This document shows, piece by piece, positions 12,665 through 26,028 of a DNA stretch of 64,000 nucleotides (positions are counted from its first letter, which is position 1; the number at the start of each line of letters is the position of its first letter). The stretch lies in assembly GCF_019175385.1 (NCBI RefSeq), contig NC_083344.1, forward strand, positions 30,320,231 through 30,384,230, read 5' to 3'. This DNA comes from Lycium barbarum (Eukaryota > Streptophyta > Magnoliopsida > Solanales > Solanaceae). The notes under the pieces are model-generated. The model was not told where the DNA came from and did no database searches. It saw only the letters and a list, made by a program, of their open reading frames with translations. A program made the translations under genes and the position numbers.

Positions 12665-14283
12665 GATGTAGAAGCTGAACTGCAAACTCTTCAGTCTATC
12701 CCCATGGTGAATGAATTTTCGGATGTATTCCCGGAAGAGCTTCCAGGCCTCCCTCCCGAGCGGGAGATTGATTTTTCTATTGATGTGCTACCAGATACAA
12801 GGCCTATATCTATTCCTCCCTATAGAATGTCTCCTGCAGAGTTGAAAGAGTTGAAGCAACAATTGAAAGACTTGCTTGAAAAAGGCTTTATTAGGCCTAG
12901 TTCATCCCCGTGGGGAGCACCCGTATTGTTTGTGCGAAATAAAGATGGCTCCTTGCGAATGTGTATTGACTATCGGCAACTGAATAAGGTGACGATCAAG
13001 AACAAATATCCTCTTCCGAGGATCAATGATTTATTTGATCAATTACAATGCTCCATATGGTTTTCAAAGATAGATTTGAGATCTGGGTATCATCAGGTGC
13101 GAGTTAGGGAGAAGGACATTCCTAGGACAGCCTTCAGAACAAGATATGGCCATTTTGAATTTCGTTTGGGCTAACTAATGCACTGGCAGTATTTAAGGAT
13201 TTGATGAACAATGTGTTCAGACCCTTCCTAGATTTGCTTGTGATTGTATTCATCGACGATATCTTTGTGTATTCTAGGTCCGAGGCAGAACACGCCGATC
13301 ATTTGCGTACCGTTGTTAGAGTTCTTCAAACTCGAGAATTATTTGCCAAATTTTGTAAGTGTGAGTTTTGGTTGAACTCAGTGACCTTTCTGGGGCATAT
13401 AATTTCAGTCGATGGTGTTCGGGTAGACACCCAGAAAATTGAGGCCGTGAAGACTTGGCCAAGGCCCACAACACCTACGGAGGTTCGTAGTTTTCTAGGC
13501 TTAGCAAGTTACTATAGGAGATGTGTAGAAGGTTTTTCTTCTATTTTTGCACCGCTCACGAAGCTAACCTAGAAATCAGCTAAGTTTCAATGGACATATA
13601 CTTGTGAATGTAGTTTCGAAGAGCTAAAGGATAGATTAACTTCTGCCCCACTCCTGAAACTTCCCGAGGGATTGGAAGGCTATGTTATTTATTGTGACGC
13701 TTCAGGCGTTGGGCTAGGATGTGTGTTGATGCAACATGGTAAGGTGATTGCGTAAGCTTCAAGATAGTTACGGAAACATGAGAAGAATTATCCAACCCAT
13801 GATCTTGAAATGGCTGTAGTGATTCATGCATTAAAGATGTGGAGACATTATTTGTATGGTGTCCATGTGGATATTTATACAGATCATAAGAGCCTTCAGT
13901 ATATCTTCAAGCAGAAAGAATTGAATTTACGATAGTTACAGTGGTTGGAATTATCGAAAGACTATGATGTTGACATCCTGTATCATCTCGGAAAAGAAAA
14001 TGTTGTAGCTGATGCTCTTAGCCGTAGATCCATGGGAAATTTATGCGATGTGCAGCCAGAGAAAAGAGAAATGGCTCGTGAGCTCCAGCAATTAGCTATC
14101 CTAGGAGTTCAAGTAGTGGACTCAAATAGCATGGGAGCTACCATTCAGAATTCAACTGTTTCGTCGTTAGTAGTGGAAGTGAAAGAGCGACAATACGAAG
14201 ATCCCATGCTAATTCATTACAGGAATACCCTCCCTCAAAAGGAGAAGTCATCATTTGAGATTTCTGGAGATGGGGTTCTCTGA
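12665..14283 (+). pseudogene. Reverse transcriptase and RNase H of D, broken
   Basis: RT motifs in order: [45 protein letters not shown], then a frame break at about 13165-13175 (a short deletion before GLTNA) and the catalytic FIDD at about 13249. RNase H follows with [14 protein letters not shown] and YTDHKSL, so its Asp-Glu-Asp set is retained. In-frame stops occur at 13570, around 13753-13770 (two) and at 13933. The region ends at a TGA at 14281. Activity is impossible without suppression of several stops. Confidence 0.85.
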
Positions 14284-15639
14284 TTCCGAGACAGGTTATG
14301 TGTTCCTAATGTTGCAGGATTACGCCACCAAACATTAAGAGAAGCTCATTGTTTCCGTTATTCTGTCTAACCCAGAGCAACGAAAATGTATCATGATCTT
14401 AAATCCATATATTGGTGGAATGGAATGAAGAAGGATATAGCGAAATTCGTAGCTCAATGTCCTAACTGTCAGCAAGTGAAAATCGAGCACCAAAAGATGG
14501 GCGGGTTGTTGCAAGCCATAGAAATTCCAACTTGGAAATGGGAAGTAATTAACATGGACTTCATTACAGGCTTACCCCATTCCGGACGTAAGTATGATTC
14601 TATATGGGTGATTGTGGATAGACTTACGAAGTCAGCTCATTTCTTACCGGTCAAGATTACATATGTAGCAGAAGATTATGCAAAGCTTTATGTTAAAGAG
14701 ATAGTGCAGCTTCACTGTGTTCCAGTATCTATTATCTCTGATAGAGGGACTTAATTTACAGCAAATTTTTTGAAATCTTTCCAAGAAGGTTTGTGGACTC
14801 ATGTGAGCCTTAGCACAGCATTTGACCCATAGACGGATGGGCAAGCTGAATGTACCATTCAGACTCTTGAGGATATGTTACGGGCATGTGTATTGGATTT
14901 TGGAGGTAGTTGGGACGATCATTTACCGCTTATTGAATTTGCTTATAATAATAGTTATCATTCTAGCATCCAAATGGCACCATATGAGGCTTTATATGGG
15001 CGGAAGTGTAGATCCCCAATTGGGTGGTTCGAGGTAGGAGAGACTTAATTGATAGGGCCAGACCTGGTCCAGCAAGCTTTAGAGAAAGTTAAGCTCATAC
15101 AGGATCGATTATTAACAACTCAGAGTCGTCAAAAGTCCTATGCAGATAATCGTCGAAAGGACTTAGAGTTCTAAGTGAAAGATTGGGTATTCTTGAAGGT
15201 GTCGCCAATGAAGGGCGTGATGAGATTTGGCAAAAAGGGGAAGCTTAGACCCCGGTACATTGGACCTTACTAGATTATACGCAAGGTAGGCAAAGTGGAT
15301 TACAAATTAGATTTACCTCCTAAGTTGGAGTCAGTTCACCCAGTTTTCCATGTATCAATGCTTCGTAAGTGCATTGGAGATCCCTTTAGAATTGTACGAA
15401 TAGATGATTTTCAAGTTACTAAGAAATTGTCTTATGAAGAAGTCCCTATTGCCATTTTAGATAGGCAAGTACGAATGCTCAGAACCAAAGAGGTAGTTTC
15501 AGTTAAAGTTTTACGGAAGAATAATAATAGAGAGGAAATGACTTGGGAAGCCGAAGAAGACATGAAATTCCGGTACCCACATTTATTTTCACCCTCAGAG
15601 GAGACTCAGGCAGAGACGCCATTATCCTCAGGTATGTAA
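14284..15639 (+). pseudogene. Integrase, GPY/F and chromodomain of D, broken
   Basis: Contains the HHCC zinc domain (EAHCFRYS..., CPNCQQ), catalytic core (INMDFITGLP, SIISDRGT, TDGQAE...), the GPY/F module (RPRYIGPY) and a chromodomain (ILDRQVRMLR...[12 protein letters not shown]). Stops interrupt at about 14368, 14752, 14830, 15046, 15171 and 15271. One conserved chromodomain Trp (VLW in L and M) reads Arg. Chromodomains of this family are thought to steer integration towards heterochromatin marks, which would fit the dense nesting here. Confidence 0.85.
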
Positions 15640-15820
15640 TGCTTTTCTTGATGTTTTCTTGATCGTGTGCGGCCATGGTATTTGTTGTTGTTGTTGTAGC
15701 CCTGTGAGGCGATGTATTTTTGGTTGTTGTACAGGATGGTAGTGCCACACTATAGGGGAAACTCTGGTGAAATTTTTATAGAATCCCCGAGAACCTAACA
15801 TTCAAGGACGAATGTTCTTA

Positions 15821-15842
15821 AGGGGGGGGGGGGGGGGGAGAA
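15821..15842 (+). other. Polypurine tract of D
   Basis: A, 17 G, then AGAA, directly before the LTR start TGTTACACCTCGG. The conserved AACATT...AATGTT hairpin lies at 15797-15816. Non-coding sequence 15640-15820 separates the chromodomain stop from the PPT. Confidence 0.9.
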
Positions 15843-18258
15843 TGTTACACCTCGGAAAAATTTCATGTCGTCATGTGATAGATAGACTAATGCAAGGTGA
15901 GACGAATATGATGTTTCTATATGTAAGAAAGGTTATTTAACGATCCTAGCTAATATTTCAAAGATGTTGGAAGTAAGAGGAGAAAGTTCCTTAAGAAGGG
16001 CAAAGTATATGTTGTGTTTTGGAATGTTTCGTAAAGTACCGAGCTAATGTTGACATAATGATGTCCTAAAGGATAGCTGTAACTCTCCTTAGATTGGTAA
16101 TAAAGTATTAAACAAGTGTTAAGAAGGTTCCATAAGGATTTGAGATCAAACGAGATGACGGAAACCATTTTAGGGAAGTGGAGTTATACGACCACTTATA
16201 CGGTCCGTATAACTTTATACGGTCCGTAAACCCCATCGCAGGAAGATGTTTTTCATGGTGGTGAACCGACTTATACGGACCGTACAATGTTATACGAACC
16301 GTATAAGTGTCCATATAACACACGACGAGCTAAGTTATTATTCAAGTATATAAATGTGATCCCACTTCATTATTTTCATTTTTCACACTTCTCAACTTCT
16401 CTCCAAGTCTGTAGAACATTCCATACATTTCATATACAAGAATCCAAGGGAAATCAAAGACTATTATCATTAATCAAAAGGAATCAAGTACAGGGGAGCT
16501 CTTAGGGGTTGCTAGAGTCAAGAAAACTTTATGGATTGAAGCTAGGGTTTTTCTTCATGTGAAGTATTTCCTCCTAGGGTTATTCCTACTCAATCAAAGG
16601 TAAGGTTTATGATCATTTCATGTTATTTGGACTATGGAGAGGTTGAAAGACTAGGGTAGAAGAAGAAAGTAGAAAACGAAGTCTAAATGTAGCTTTTATG
16701 ATGTTTATGAGTAGTAATCTATACAGAGTCATGATTATTAGTATGACATGGATATAACCATGTTATGGAAGGTAATAATGGTAATGAAGGAGCATCATAT
16801 GTAAATGCGCTAAAATGGGTATGAAGTTGCTAGTATGAGTTGGACATGGGGGTGAATATCGAGGGCATAGTGTAATGTGATTACTTGATTTGGATATTAT
16901 GAGTGTATTATGGATGCTATTGTGGTTATTGGGAGTTGTTTTTTGATATGGTGGAAGACGACGAAATAGGGAAAATGCTGCCCAATTTTCATTAGATTAT
17001 GAATTACTCTAGTTTGAATTTAAGAGTGTCATTAAGGCTTAACCATGGTATGAATCCTTCTAAATGTATATTATTCAGGCTTCAACGGTGAACGTTAGAC
17101 AGTTAAGAAGACAAAGAGGTATGTAAAGCTAGCCCTTCTTTCAGCAAGGCATGGTTCCTTGGCTATATATATATATATCCTTTCATGAGTTCTATAATGT
17201 CCTCCAAATGATTCTATCTCTAAATCTACTAAAGCTTATGATCCACGATACTTTCATGATTTCCATTGCATCCTTTATATGATAGCTGACGCTCCAATGA
17301 TGGACGTAACCAAAAACGATAATGGTAATGATGTTGATGATACTTATGGACTCTCAAGTATACGTGTCTAAGTATGTATGTATGACTATGATGTAACACC
17401 GAGCTTATATGGCCGAGTATGATAACTATTACGCGCACACCACTGTAGTTGGGTACGGATACCACTGAGCCTTGGTAGGGCCAGGTATGTATAATCACCG
17501 AGCCTTGTCATAAGTCGGGTATGTGAAACCACCGAACCTTCATGGTCGGGTATGCTATGGTTATGAATATGTATATGAATACATATATAGCTATATGTAT
17601 ATGTTTGTATGTATGTACACGAGCACGTATTAGAAATGGAAGGTCCCTGTGAAAGACAACTAAGTAATGATGATGATGGCGTTACTATCTCTCGGTTCTC
17701 CCATCTTATGCTGTCTCTAATGCTCCTATTATGATGTTGATTATTCTTTACATACTCAGTACAATATTCGTACTGATGTCTTTTTGTTTGTGGACGCTAC
17801 GTCAAGACCGCAGGTGGCTAGGGAGACATGCTCGATCCATAGCTTTCGTATTCAGGGACAACTTAGAGGAGCTCAATTTCATCCAGAGCTACAGATTTTG
17901 GTATTATTCTTTTGTGTACATACATGGGCACAGCGGGGTCCTTTCCCTCCTATATGATGTTACTTATTCTTCTTAGAGGCAAATAGAAAATTGTGTATGG
18001 TTAGATGTCTTGTAGCCCTGTCGATTTATATTTTGTATATCATTTTTATGGCCTTGTCGGCTCATGTATATTGATGTGGGCATAGTTGTTAATGATGGTA
18101 TAAATGTGTTATTGCCCAATGAGTTTAGCATTATTGATGTATAGCATTCATGAGTAAGGTATGTGGTCCACCTAGATGTGAATACGAATGTAAGATAACA
18201 GGCACCCGGGTGGGTTAGCACCGGGTGCCCGTCATGGCCCTTGGGTCGGGTCGTGAAA
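15843..18258 (+). repeat. 3' LTR of D
   Basis: TGTTACACCTCGG to GGGTCGTGAAA (terminal CA mutated to AA), 2416 bp. Promoter: palindrome block 16196-16308, TATATAAA at 16347-16354, splice-donor-like AAAG/GTAAGG at 16600. The hairpin module is at 17749-17814, 444 bp from the end, with a GTCT/GGAC stem and a decayed third stem. The 3' part resembles fragment I (30910-34566), so these are the same LTR family. Confidence 0.85.
16196..16308 (+). repeat. Palindrome block upstream of the TATA box of the D LTR
   Basis: TTATACGGTCCGTATAA (16196-16212), a second TTATACGGTCCGTAAA just after it, and larger arms ACTTATACGG / CCGTATAAGT around 16269-16308. The ACGGNCCGT core is shared with LTR B although flanking sequence differs. 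Confidence 0.7.
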
Positions 18259-18877
18259 GGAGGGAAATCTATAGCAAAATTACTAGGGTTTTGCATTTGA
18301 TGAAGTGCATCTAAATCAATCCGATTGCATGATTGTACCAATCATTAAATGTCTAAAACATAATGATAACTCCATATAATCCATTAATGATTGAGGGGCA
18401 TACCTTTTTGAAGAAATCCCAAAGCTTTATTCCAAATTCGACCTTGAATGGATTTTTTTTTTCAATATCTTGCGATCCCAAATAATAATTCAGTTTTAAT
18501 CTAGTGTTAACTTAATATAATTGACATAGGGATTTGAATAAGAACTCACCTTAGGTGTTTGGTAGCAGCTCTGGTCGAAAATCCTTACATTAAACATTTT
18601 TGGGTTGTATTTATACATTATCATAAAGTCTTGGGCTTTAAAACCTAATCCTACAGGAAACGGGGTTTCCATTTTACACGTCCTCAATCAATCGGCCATA
18701 ACATTTTTTACAGAAATCCATTTGGTGTGAGTCTTATATGGATGGAAAGATATTTCAATGGACTGCAACTTTCATGTTTTGAGTTTTCTCCAATTCTCAA
18801 TGGATTTTCAAGAAATCAGGCTGGAAGATAGACCTGCCGTAAACTTAGCCGATTCTATCGAATCTTAAGCACCTTAC
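18259..18877 (-). repeat. Probable fragment of another LTR promoter region (minus)
   Basis: No ORF of note. On minus it carries the phrase GAAAGTTGCAGTCCATTGAAATATC and a following ...GTTATGGCC, which parallels GAAAGTTGTAGAGCATTGAAATACC...GTTATGGCC in the promoter part of LTR B. TATAAATAC (about 18609-18617) and a donor-like AAG/GTGAGT (near 18548) follow in the same order as in other LTRs. Neither terminus is recognisable. Host intergenic DNA remains possible. Confidence 0.45.
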
Positions 18878-19357
18878 TGTCACGACCCAACCCCGTGGGC
18901 CATGACTAGTGCCCGAGTTGGACACTCTTATACGTACCTGTTAAATATAGACAAACTGATTCTTAAGAACAATATGGAAACTTCGCAAAAGAACCTCAAA
19001 GGTTCACAACGTCATCATACATAGGTATCCAGATAACCTGTCTCCTCAGGAGACACAACTAATAAAAATATAATATGATACGCAGGCCGGCAAGGCTGCC
19101 ACTACATGTCAATATGAAACGCAAGCCGACAAGGCTGCCACAACATGTCAATACGATACATAAGCCGACAAGGCTGTAACAACAGGTCAATACTATACGT
19201 AAGCCGACAAGGCTGTCACAACATGTCAATACCATACGTAAGCCATATAGACACAGCTGAACAAAACTTATACAAAACCCACACATATGTCTACAGACCT
19301 CTAAGAGTGTCGATAGTGGAACAAGACGGGACAGGGCCCCGCCGTACCCCTGGATAA

Positions 19358-19411
<54 letters not shown>

Positions 19412-21522
19412 AAAGATCTGTATCAAAAGACTAGGCTCCGAAACAATGGAGCTCTCCAAGACAGCTGAGTAGAAATCCTAAGCTAGAGGATCACCAAATC
19501 GAGTATCTGTACCTGCGGGCATGAAACGCAGCCCCCCGGAGAAAGGGGGTCAGTACGAGATATGTACTGAGTATATAAAGCATGAAATACAATAAAGAGG
19601 GTCATGACTAAAATAGAGATCACAGGAGACAGGTATGACATTCAAAATACCAATACACTTGCCTTATGAAATGTAGATTAGGCATATCAATATCGTATAC
19701 CATACCCGGCCCATTATGGGCCTCGGTGAATAAAGTTATCATATGCCATCCTTGGCGCCATAATCACATCATCATATCATCACATCATCATATATACATA
19801 TATACCGTACCCGACCCTCTAGTGAGAGACTCGGTGAACAATGCAGTGAAACTGTGCACGAAAACATACTCGGCCCGGGACTCGGTGAAAGATATAATGA
19901 CAGTATACATGATCAGGGTAATGAGTAACCATATGCAAATCAAATCATCATCTGAGACTCGATAGGTTAGACAGAATGAACTAACACTTGAATATCAACG
20001 AAGGGAGTTATGTCAAGTATCCCTCGAACGTCATTATGAATTATGTCAAATGGGACTTCAAGAATCATAAACGTGTACCGAGACATATGAAATAACTTAT
20101 GGAAATAAAGGACATTAACCACCCTAGTGTCTCTAAGAATAGGAGCTTATACATTCGTCGTTTGCTCATTTCATGTAAATCATGCCAAAAAGAAAGAAGG
20201 GTTAGCTTTACATACCTTTAACGCTTATCCGTGATACGATACGTATACGCTGCCCGCAGTGTCTCAACCTATATTAAGACGTCAAGACTATGATTAAGCT
20301 ACGGAAAGGCATAAAACTTATTTCAACGTTAGTAGCTTATTTCTAAACAATTGGGCGGCGCTTCCCCTATATTGTTCACTTCCCTCTCGTTCAAGCCGAC
20401 TATAAAATGACCAAGTCAACATCAACAACCAAACGTTCAATACTATATTAAGACTAGCTAAGAGATGACTCATGAATACTCCGAACAGCCCGCATAACAT
20501 TCCAATCAGCCCACGTGTTACAACATTCAATAATCGCTAACATAACGGCTACGACATATTCAAATTACTCCTAAAAATCTACAGCCACCATACTTCATCG
20601 AAATGGCTTTATAATAGTTCAACAATTACCATAACCTAACACATAATCTTAATAACACTTAGTCCTCCAATTTAACACCATCAACAACACGTCCCAAACA
20701 GCCCTTAAAACAAATACAACTTCCACTTAAAATATCAAAATCTCCCATTTTCATTATATAATCAATGACAATAATAACAACAACCCTAATTAAAAATTTA
20801 TTCACCATTTCTAGATTAAGACAGCCCCCCATACGGCCCAAAAAAAATCTCCACATCAATCATACACAATTCTTTGCATCCAATTCCATATAATACAAAT
20901 TAATCTCTCCATTACAACATCTTTAATTCCAATTACATTTCAAGATGAAGAAATCTTACCTTGAATTGATTAGGACAGATCCTATAATAACTTGCTCAAT
21001 TCGCACCACTTCATCTTCCTCACTTCCACACCCTTAGGTTGTTGCCTTCTTGACGTGTAAAACACCTTAGGGGATTATAATTTTTTTTTTATTGAAGCTG
21101 GCCGTGAGCTGCTCCAAATCTGCCATGGCCGTGAGTTGCCATGGCATGGAAGCTCCTTTCTCTTTCAACAAGTTGGTGAAATGGAAAAATATGATTCATT
21201 AGTCATCATAATACAATATATATGATCCCCTCTAGTTGACACATGTCCAACCAAAATGACATGTGTCCCACTTGGACATGTCATCCTCCATATCCAATTA
21301 TATTTATCCATGTATTTTAGTGGGGCCCACTTAATAATCTGATTTGGTTAATTAATTTCCCACTTCACTAATATTTTCACTAATTGTAATTAATTAAAAA
21401 ACCGTGCAATATAAAAATCAGAATTTAAAAATCCTTGTCTCATGTCTCAAAATAATCTCGTCCTTAAACTTATGTCGATTAGCTTACGAATAATCCAATG
21501 TAAACAAATACGGGATGTAACA
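18878..21522 (-). repeat. LTR E (minus), 3' LTR of a truncated element
   Basis: On plus it runs TGTCACGACCC to CGGGATGTAACA, 2645 bp uninterrupted, the same family as the LTRs of C and M. It contains four tandem repeats of about 40 bp with the core AAGCCGACAAGGCTG (19080-19245), an AT microsatellite (19364-19409), the hairpin module (19511-19575), tandem GGCCC...GGGACTCGGTG repeats (about 19700-19890) and a donor-like AAG/GTAAGA on minus at about 20959. A PPT complement follows on the right, so this is the 3' LTR end. Confidence 0.85.
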
Positions 21523-22091
21523 TTCTTCCCCGCTTTGGAACATTCTTCCTCGAATGTTAAACTAGTCCTGCACTCCCAATATTTCCTTGAATGTCCTTTT
21601 ATTGAATTATGTCCTTCACATGCCTCTTTCGTTGGTCGATTCCCATCAATTTATCATGACGCATTCCAGATCTCTATGTAACCATTCCCGTAATATTTCC
21701 CCTTTCTGTTGCTTCTTGAGGTAATGATTCCACGTCGTTGTCTTTATGGTTGACAGTTATATTGCAAGCTCTCCTGCTGAAATGTTACTCTCCCTCTCTT
21801 GTCTGCATACTGTTCAGTTGTATTCATGGTGCTCCTAGTCATAACTCAACTCTTTATTCTCCTATAGTTACTCCTTTAAGGTGTATCTTTCACCTCGCTT
21901 TACCTTTCAATCTTTAAATAAGGTCTTATAACGCGCAGACTTCCCTCGTTGATTTATTAGACTTTACAATTCTTGGAGTATTTCATACCTCTGGTAACTC
22001 GTAGACCCTTCGCAGACTATACGATTAAAACGACATTTCCCAAGGTGTAACATTATTTTGCTCCGATTACCTTGCATTGCTCTGCGGTTAC
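21523..22091 (-). other. PPT and short non-coding internal remnant next to LTR E
   Basis: A PPT complement (TTCTTCCCCGCTTTGG) and the conserved hairpin AACATTCTTCCTCGAATGTT (21539-21558) adjoin the LTR. The remaining 530 bp are pyrimidine-rich on plus with no coding motif. The stretch ends at the next LTR (22092) without any primer-site sequence, so most of the internal region has been deleted. Confidence 0.7.
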
Positions 22092-22619
22092 TGTCACGAC
22101 CCAGCCCCGTAGGTCGCGACTCGTGTCCGAGTAGGACACCGTACGTACCCGATAACCCCAAACCAACATATAAATGAAATACACAGATATAGAAGTCAAA
22201 CGGCGTCACAAGCTATCGTATATAAGCAGATGTAATGCACGAAAGCCGACAAGGCTTATCACAAAATACATAATCCCAAAACATATATACACAACCCACA
22301 TGTGTGCCTACAGACCTCTACGAACAATAACAGAATCATAAGACGGGACAGGGCCCCGTCGTACCCCTGAATAAATATGTACATATGCAATAGAAAAGTT
22401 TGTACCAAAATATGGGCTCCGGACAAAGGAGCACTTCAAACAGCAGAGTAGATATCCTAAGCGGGCGGATCAGCAAATCGAGCGTCTGTACCTGCGCGGC
22501 ATGAAACGCAGCCCCCGAAGAAAGGGGGTCAGTACGGAAGATGTACTGAATATGTAAAGCATAGAGTACAATAAACAGAATCATAACCGGAACAGAAAAT
22601 GCAGAAAATGAGTGCAAAG

Positions 22620-25600
22620 TGTTATATCCCGTATTTTTGAACGTCAGATTATTTGCTGAGGTGGGACCCACATATCGAGATTTTTTTTTGGGACATCTAA
22701 AAATTCATATGAATCACATATGAGAAGTTAAACACGACTCAAGAAGGACCCTTGGGCCAAATCAAAGTGGAAGTCCTCCAAACGAATATTTTTAAGAAAA
22801 CGTTTTCGGGTGATCTGACTTCAAGGGGCAAAAACGGTATTATAAGTTTGGAATTTGGAAAAGTACCAAGAAATAGAAGTTGTAGATAATTGAATTAGCT
22901 TTCCAACCATAGGTCGTGGGTCCCCAGGTGACGTCGGTACAAGGAGATATGAACGTTTTAAGGTCGAAAGGTCAGTGGGCTAGGCCCAACTCGGGACCAA
23001 ACCGAGTTGGCCCAAAAAAATCAAAAAAAATAATAAGGCCCAAATTTGTGAGGCCCAACCGGCCATGGTTATGGCCCAAGCCAATATTAAATGAAATTTG
23101 GTCAATAAAAGGATGACTAAGTCATCCTTATCACAATAAGTTCTAGAGGTTTCAAGAAAAAAAGAACAAGAGAAAGAAGAGAGAAAAGCTTAAGGCCATT
23201 TCGGCCATAGAGAAAGTCCATGAGAAAAATTGATAAAAATTCTTCAAAAATCAATCCCTACCAAGTAAAGGGTGCTTAACAAGGTGGAGTTGTTGTTGGA
23301 GCAAGAAAGATTCAAAATCAACAAGTTGCCAAGTTGTAGTCAAGTGAGAAGTTGAAGAAGAAAGGTGAGTTTTGATCTTTCTTTATGTGTTATGAATGGT
23401 TTATATGTGTTGTAGTATGTTAAAATGGATGAAATTCATGAAAGAGATAAAAATAGGGGTGTGGCCGTGAGGTATGGAACATGTATATGTGTGTAGAAAT
23501 TGTGTTTTAATTAATTTATCTAGTGTTTGGTTGTTATTGTTGTGAATGATATGTGGAAAATGGAAGTTGAATAAATTTGGAGGGGTTGTAGTGTGTATGC
23601 TTGATGTTGGCCGTGTAGTTGTAGAGTAATATGGAAGAAAAGGAGTCAATTCTATTTAATGTTTTGGTTGTAGTTGAATTGTGGATGCTAGATTGCTAAT
23701 GAATGCATAATAATCTTGTGAAGTTGAAGTAGGTGGAGGTTTGTTTTAGAAGTTATGTGAATTGAATGTAATGTTCTTGCATGCATGGAAGGTAATGTGG
23801 TTAGTATGATGTTGTTGGAATATAGATCATGAGGTTGTGTTTGTTTTCATTAAAGTTAGAAAGTTTTTGGAAGAAGTAGTAAGTTGATTGAATATGGAAG
23901 TTGTTAGTATTGTTGTTGTTGGAATTGTGGTTGATATTTTGGCCGGGTTTGAATTCCCGGGATTGTTGTTGATTGAAATTAGCCAAGTTGAACTTGGTGG
24001 GATGGAGTATTTATAGGGGAAGTGCTGCCGAAATTTCGGTAGCCAAATGTTTCCTTAAGAATTCAACTCTAAGTATCCTAATAAGGGTTTTGGTAAACAT
24101 GACCAATTTGCAGATTTTGACGAGATTACAACGTGAATTCGGAATAGCAAAAGAAGCGGAAAGAGGTATGTAAGGTTTCACCCTTCTTTCTATGGCATGT
24201 CTTAGACGGAATAAGTTGGGTACGCGCCTCGGGGACAACTCTCTTCCCCGAAATCTGCATCCAAAGTTTTCCACTTTTTGTTCAATAGAATTGAACTAGA
24301 AAGTGTGCAAATGATGGAAAGACCTCTTAAACCCCTAGAACTTGCATAAGTGGGACCCGATTACCCTAGGACCCTCACAAGTAATGACATGACACGTAAT
24401 ATATGTAAATCATATACGTCACCCCATCCGGCCCGAGGTGGGCCCGCTACTCTCGGATTTTTCCTTACAGTCTTGCTTGACTTACTTGAAGTGAATCCAA
24501 AGGGAACCTTTGATCCCGATTTCGTTACCAAATGATAAATACTATGACTCCTCTAACGAGGGCACTTCCATGACGATAATGATAACAATGATGTTAGATA
24601 AGAGAATATGCCTATGATACGTACTACCGGAACGACTCTATGACTAAGATGACTAAGCTAAGTATCTTATGTAAACATGAAAATGATAAACTAATTTTTG
24701 AATCTTATTTATATTTCCTAGCTATGACTTTATTTTCTAAAAGATTTCAAAGTCTATGAACTGTCATCTATGATGCCCCGATTTCATTCTACGTTTACTT
24801 TAATATTATTCCCCGTTGGTAGTCTCACCTTAAAATACTCGTTCCTTCAAGGTGAGACAAAGCGATCACGAGTATTCTATAATATAATTGGAGGTCACCG
24901 ACCTTACGTCACTCCGATGACTACATGATTCTTCTTTGGGCTTTCCTGCGTGCCTATGAGACATATGTATATAGGATACATAAATGCATATAAGACATGT
25001 ACATGTATGTAAGATATGTGTATATATTTTTAAAACATGCACATGAAGAAAGAGCTAGAGCGCTATAGACGTTGATACATGCACATGATACACGTATATG
25101 TATATGATAAAAGCACCAGAGCGCTATAGACGCTGATGTACCTACACGACACACGTATATGTATATGATAAAAGAGCTAGAGCGCTATAGACGCTGATAT
25201 ATGTATATGATATATGCATGTGTATACGGGGAAAATGGAGGTAAGGGCAGAGCGTTATGAACGCATATCCACCTGATCAGTTGGCATTACATGATATGAT
25301 ATCATCCCGGACGCGGGATGTGTATATTTATGGTTAAATGGATCGGCTGCCGACGCCTCGGCAATATGAGATGTCCTATTTTATATGTATATGTATATGA
25401 ACAAGGAAAGATTCTTAAAGGAAAGCTAAGTACGCATAGCACCTGCCAAGGGTATATATATATACAGGTTATGTTTCTACCTCAGGACATGTGCTATTAT
25501 TCTCTTATGTCGTTATTTCTGTTTTATACTTTCCGTATGCTACTATTCATGCCTTACATACTCGGTACACTATTCGTACTGACGTCCCTTCTTGTGGACG

Positions 25601-26028
25601 CTGCGTTTCATGCCGCGTAGGTCAGCAGACAGGCGGATTTGATCCTTAGAAGCTCTACCAGCAGTGTTGACAGTGCTCCAGTTATTCCGGAGCCTCACTT
25701 CCTTGGTACTATTTTGTGTATATATATTCGGGCACGGCAGTACTCAGCCCTTTCTATGTATAAATGTACTATGTCTAGAGGCTCGTAGACAGATACGTAC
25801 AGTCAGTTAAGTATAGTTAGGTATATGGTGTTTTGGCATGCTAATGTTGATGTATAAGTGATAACGAAGTATATTAGTCTATGTTCAGAATGACGCCGCT
25901 AATGTTAATGTTCAAAAAAAAATGGCTCTGTTTACATGGCTTGCTAAGAGGTAAAGGTAAAACGATAGACAAGGGGTGCTCGGTACAAGTATCGAGTACT
26001 CGTCACGGCCCCTAGACGGGTCGTGACA
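22620..26028 (+). mobile_element. Solo LTR G (plus), TSD CAAAG, inserted in LTR F
   Basis: TGTTATATCCCG to GGGTCGTGACA, 3409 bp, with CAAAG at 22615-22619 and 26029-26033. No internal region. Donor-like AAAG/GTGAGT at 23365. Three tandem repeats of about 62 bp with the core AGAGCGCTATAGACG lie at 25049-25200. The hairpin module (25553-25622) has a CGTCC/GGACG stem. Its opposite orientation to F and intact TSD make it a clean secondary insertion. Confidence 0.92.
25553..25622 (+). promoter_or_regulatory. Conserved three-hairpin LTR module, LTR G
   Basis: TCGGTAC...GTACTGA (one G-T pair), CGTCC CTTCTTGT GGACG, then CTGCG...CGTAG-like third stem. Lies 406 bp before the LTR end. Confidence 0.6.

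Larger units (their letters stand above)
11967..18258 (+). mobile_element. Element D: 3' part of a decayed Ty3/gypsy chromovirus (plus)
   Basis: Begins inside the gag zinc knuckle because element C inserted here. It continues through AP, RT, RNH, IN and chromodomain, a PPT with 17 consecutive G, and a 3' LTR. About a dozen stops and two frameshifts show long inactivity. The 5' LTR and most of gag lie left of the window, beyond element C. Confidence 0.88.

Noticed and set aside
16120..17500. Host promoter or gene between the D chromodomain and downstream LTRs
   Set aside because: TATA box, palindromes and donor-like site all fall at the positions expected in an LTR and recur in other LTRs.
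18560..18585. TGGTCGAAAATCC-like string reminiscent of a tRNA gene B box
   Set aside because: No matching A box, no acceptor stem and no cloverleaf; it lies in probable LTR sequence.
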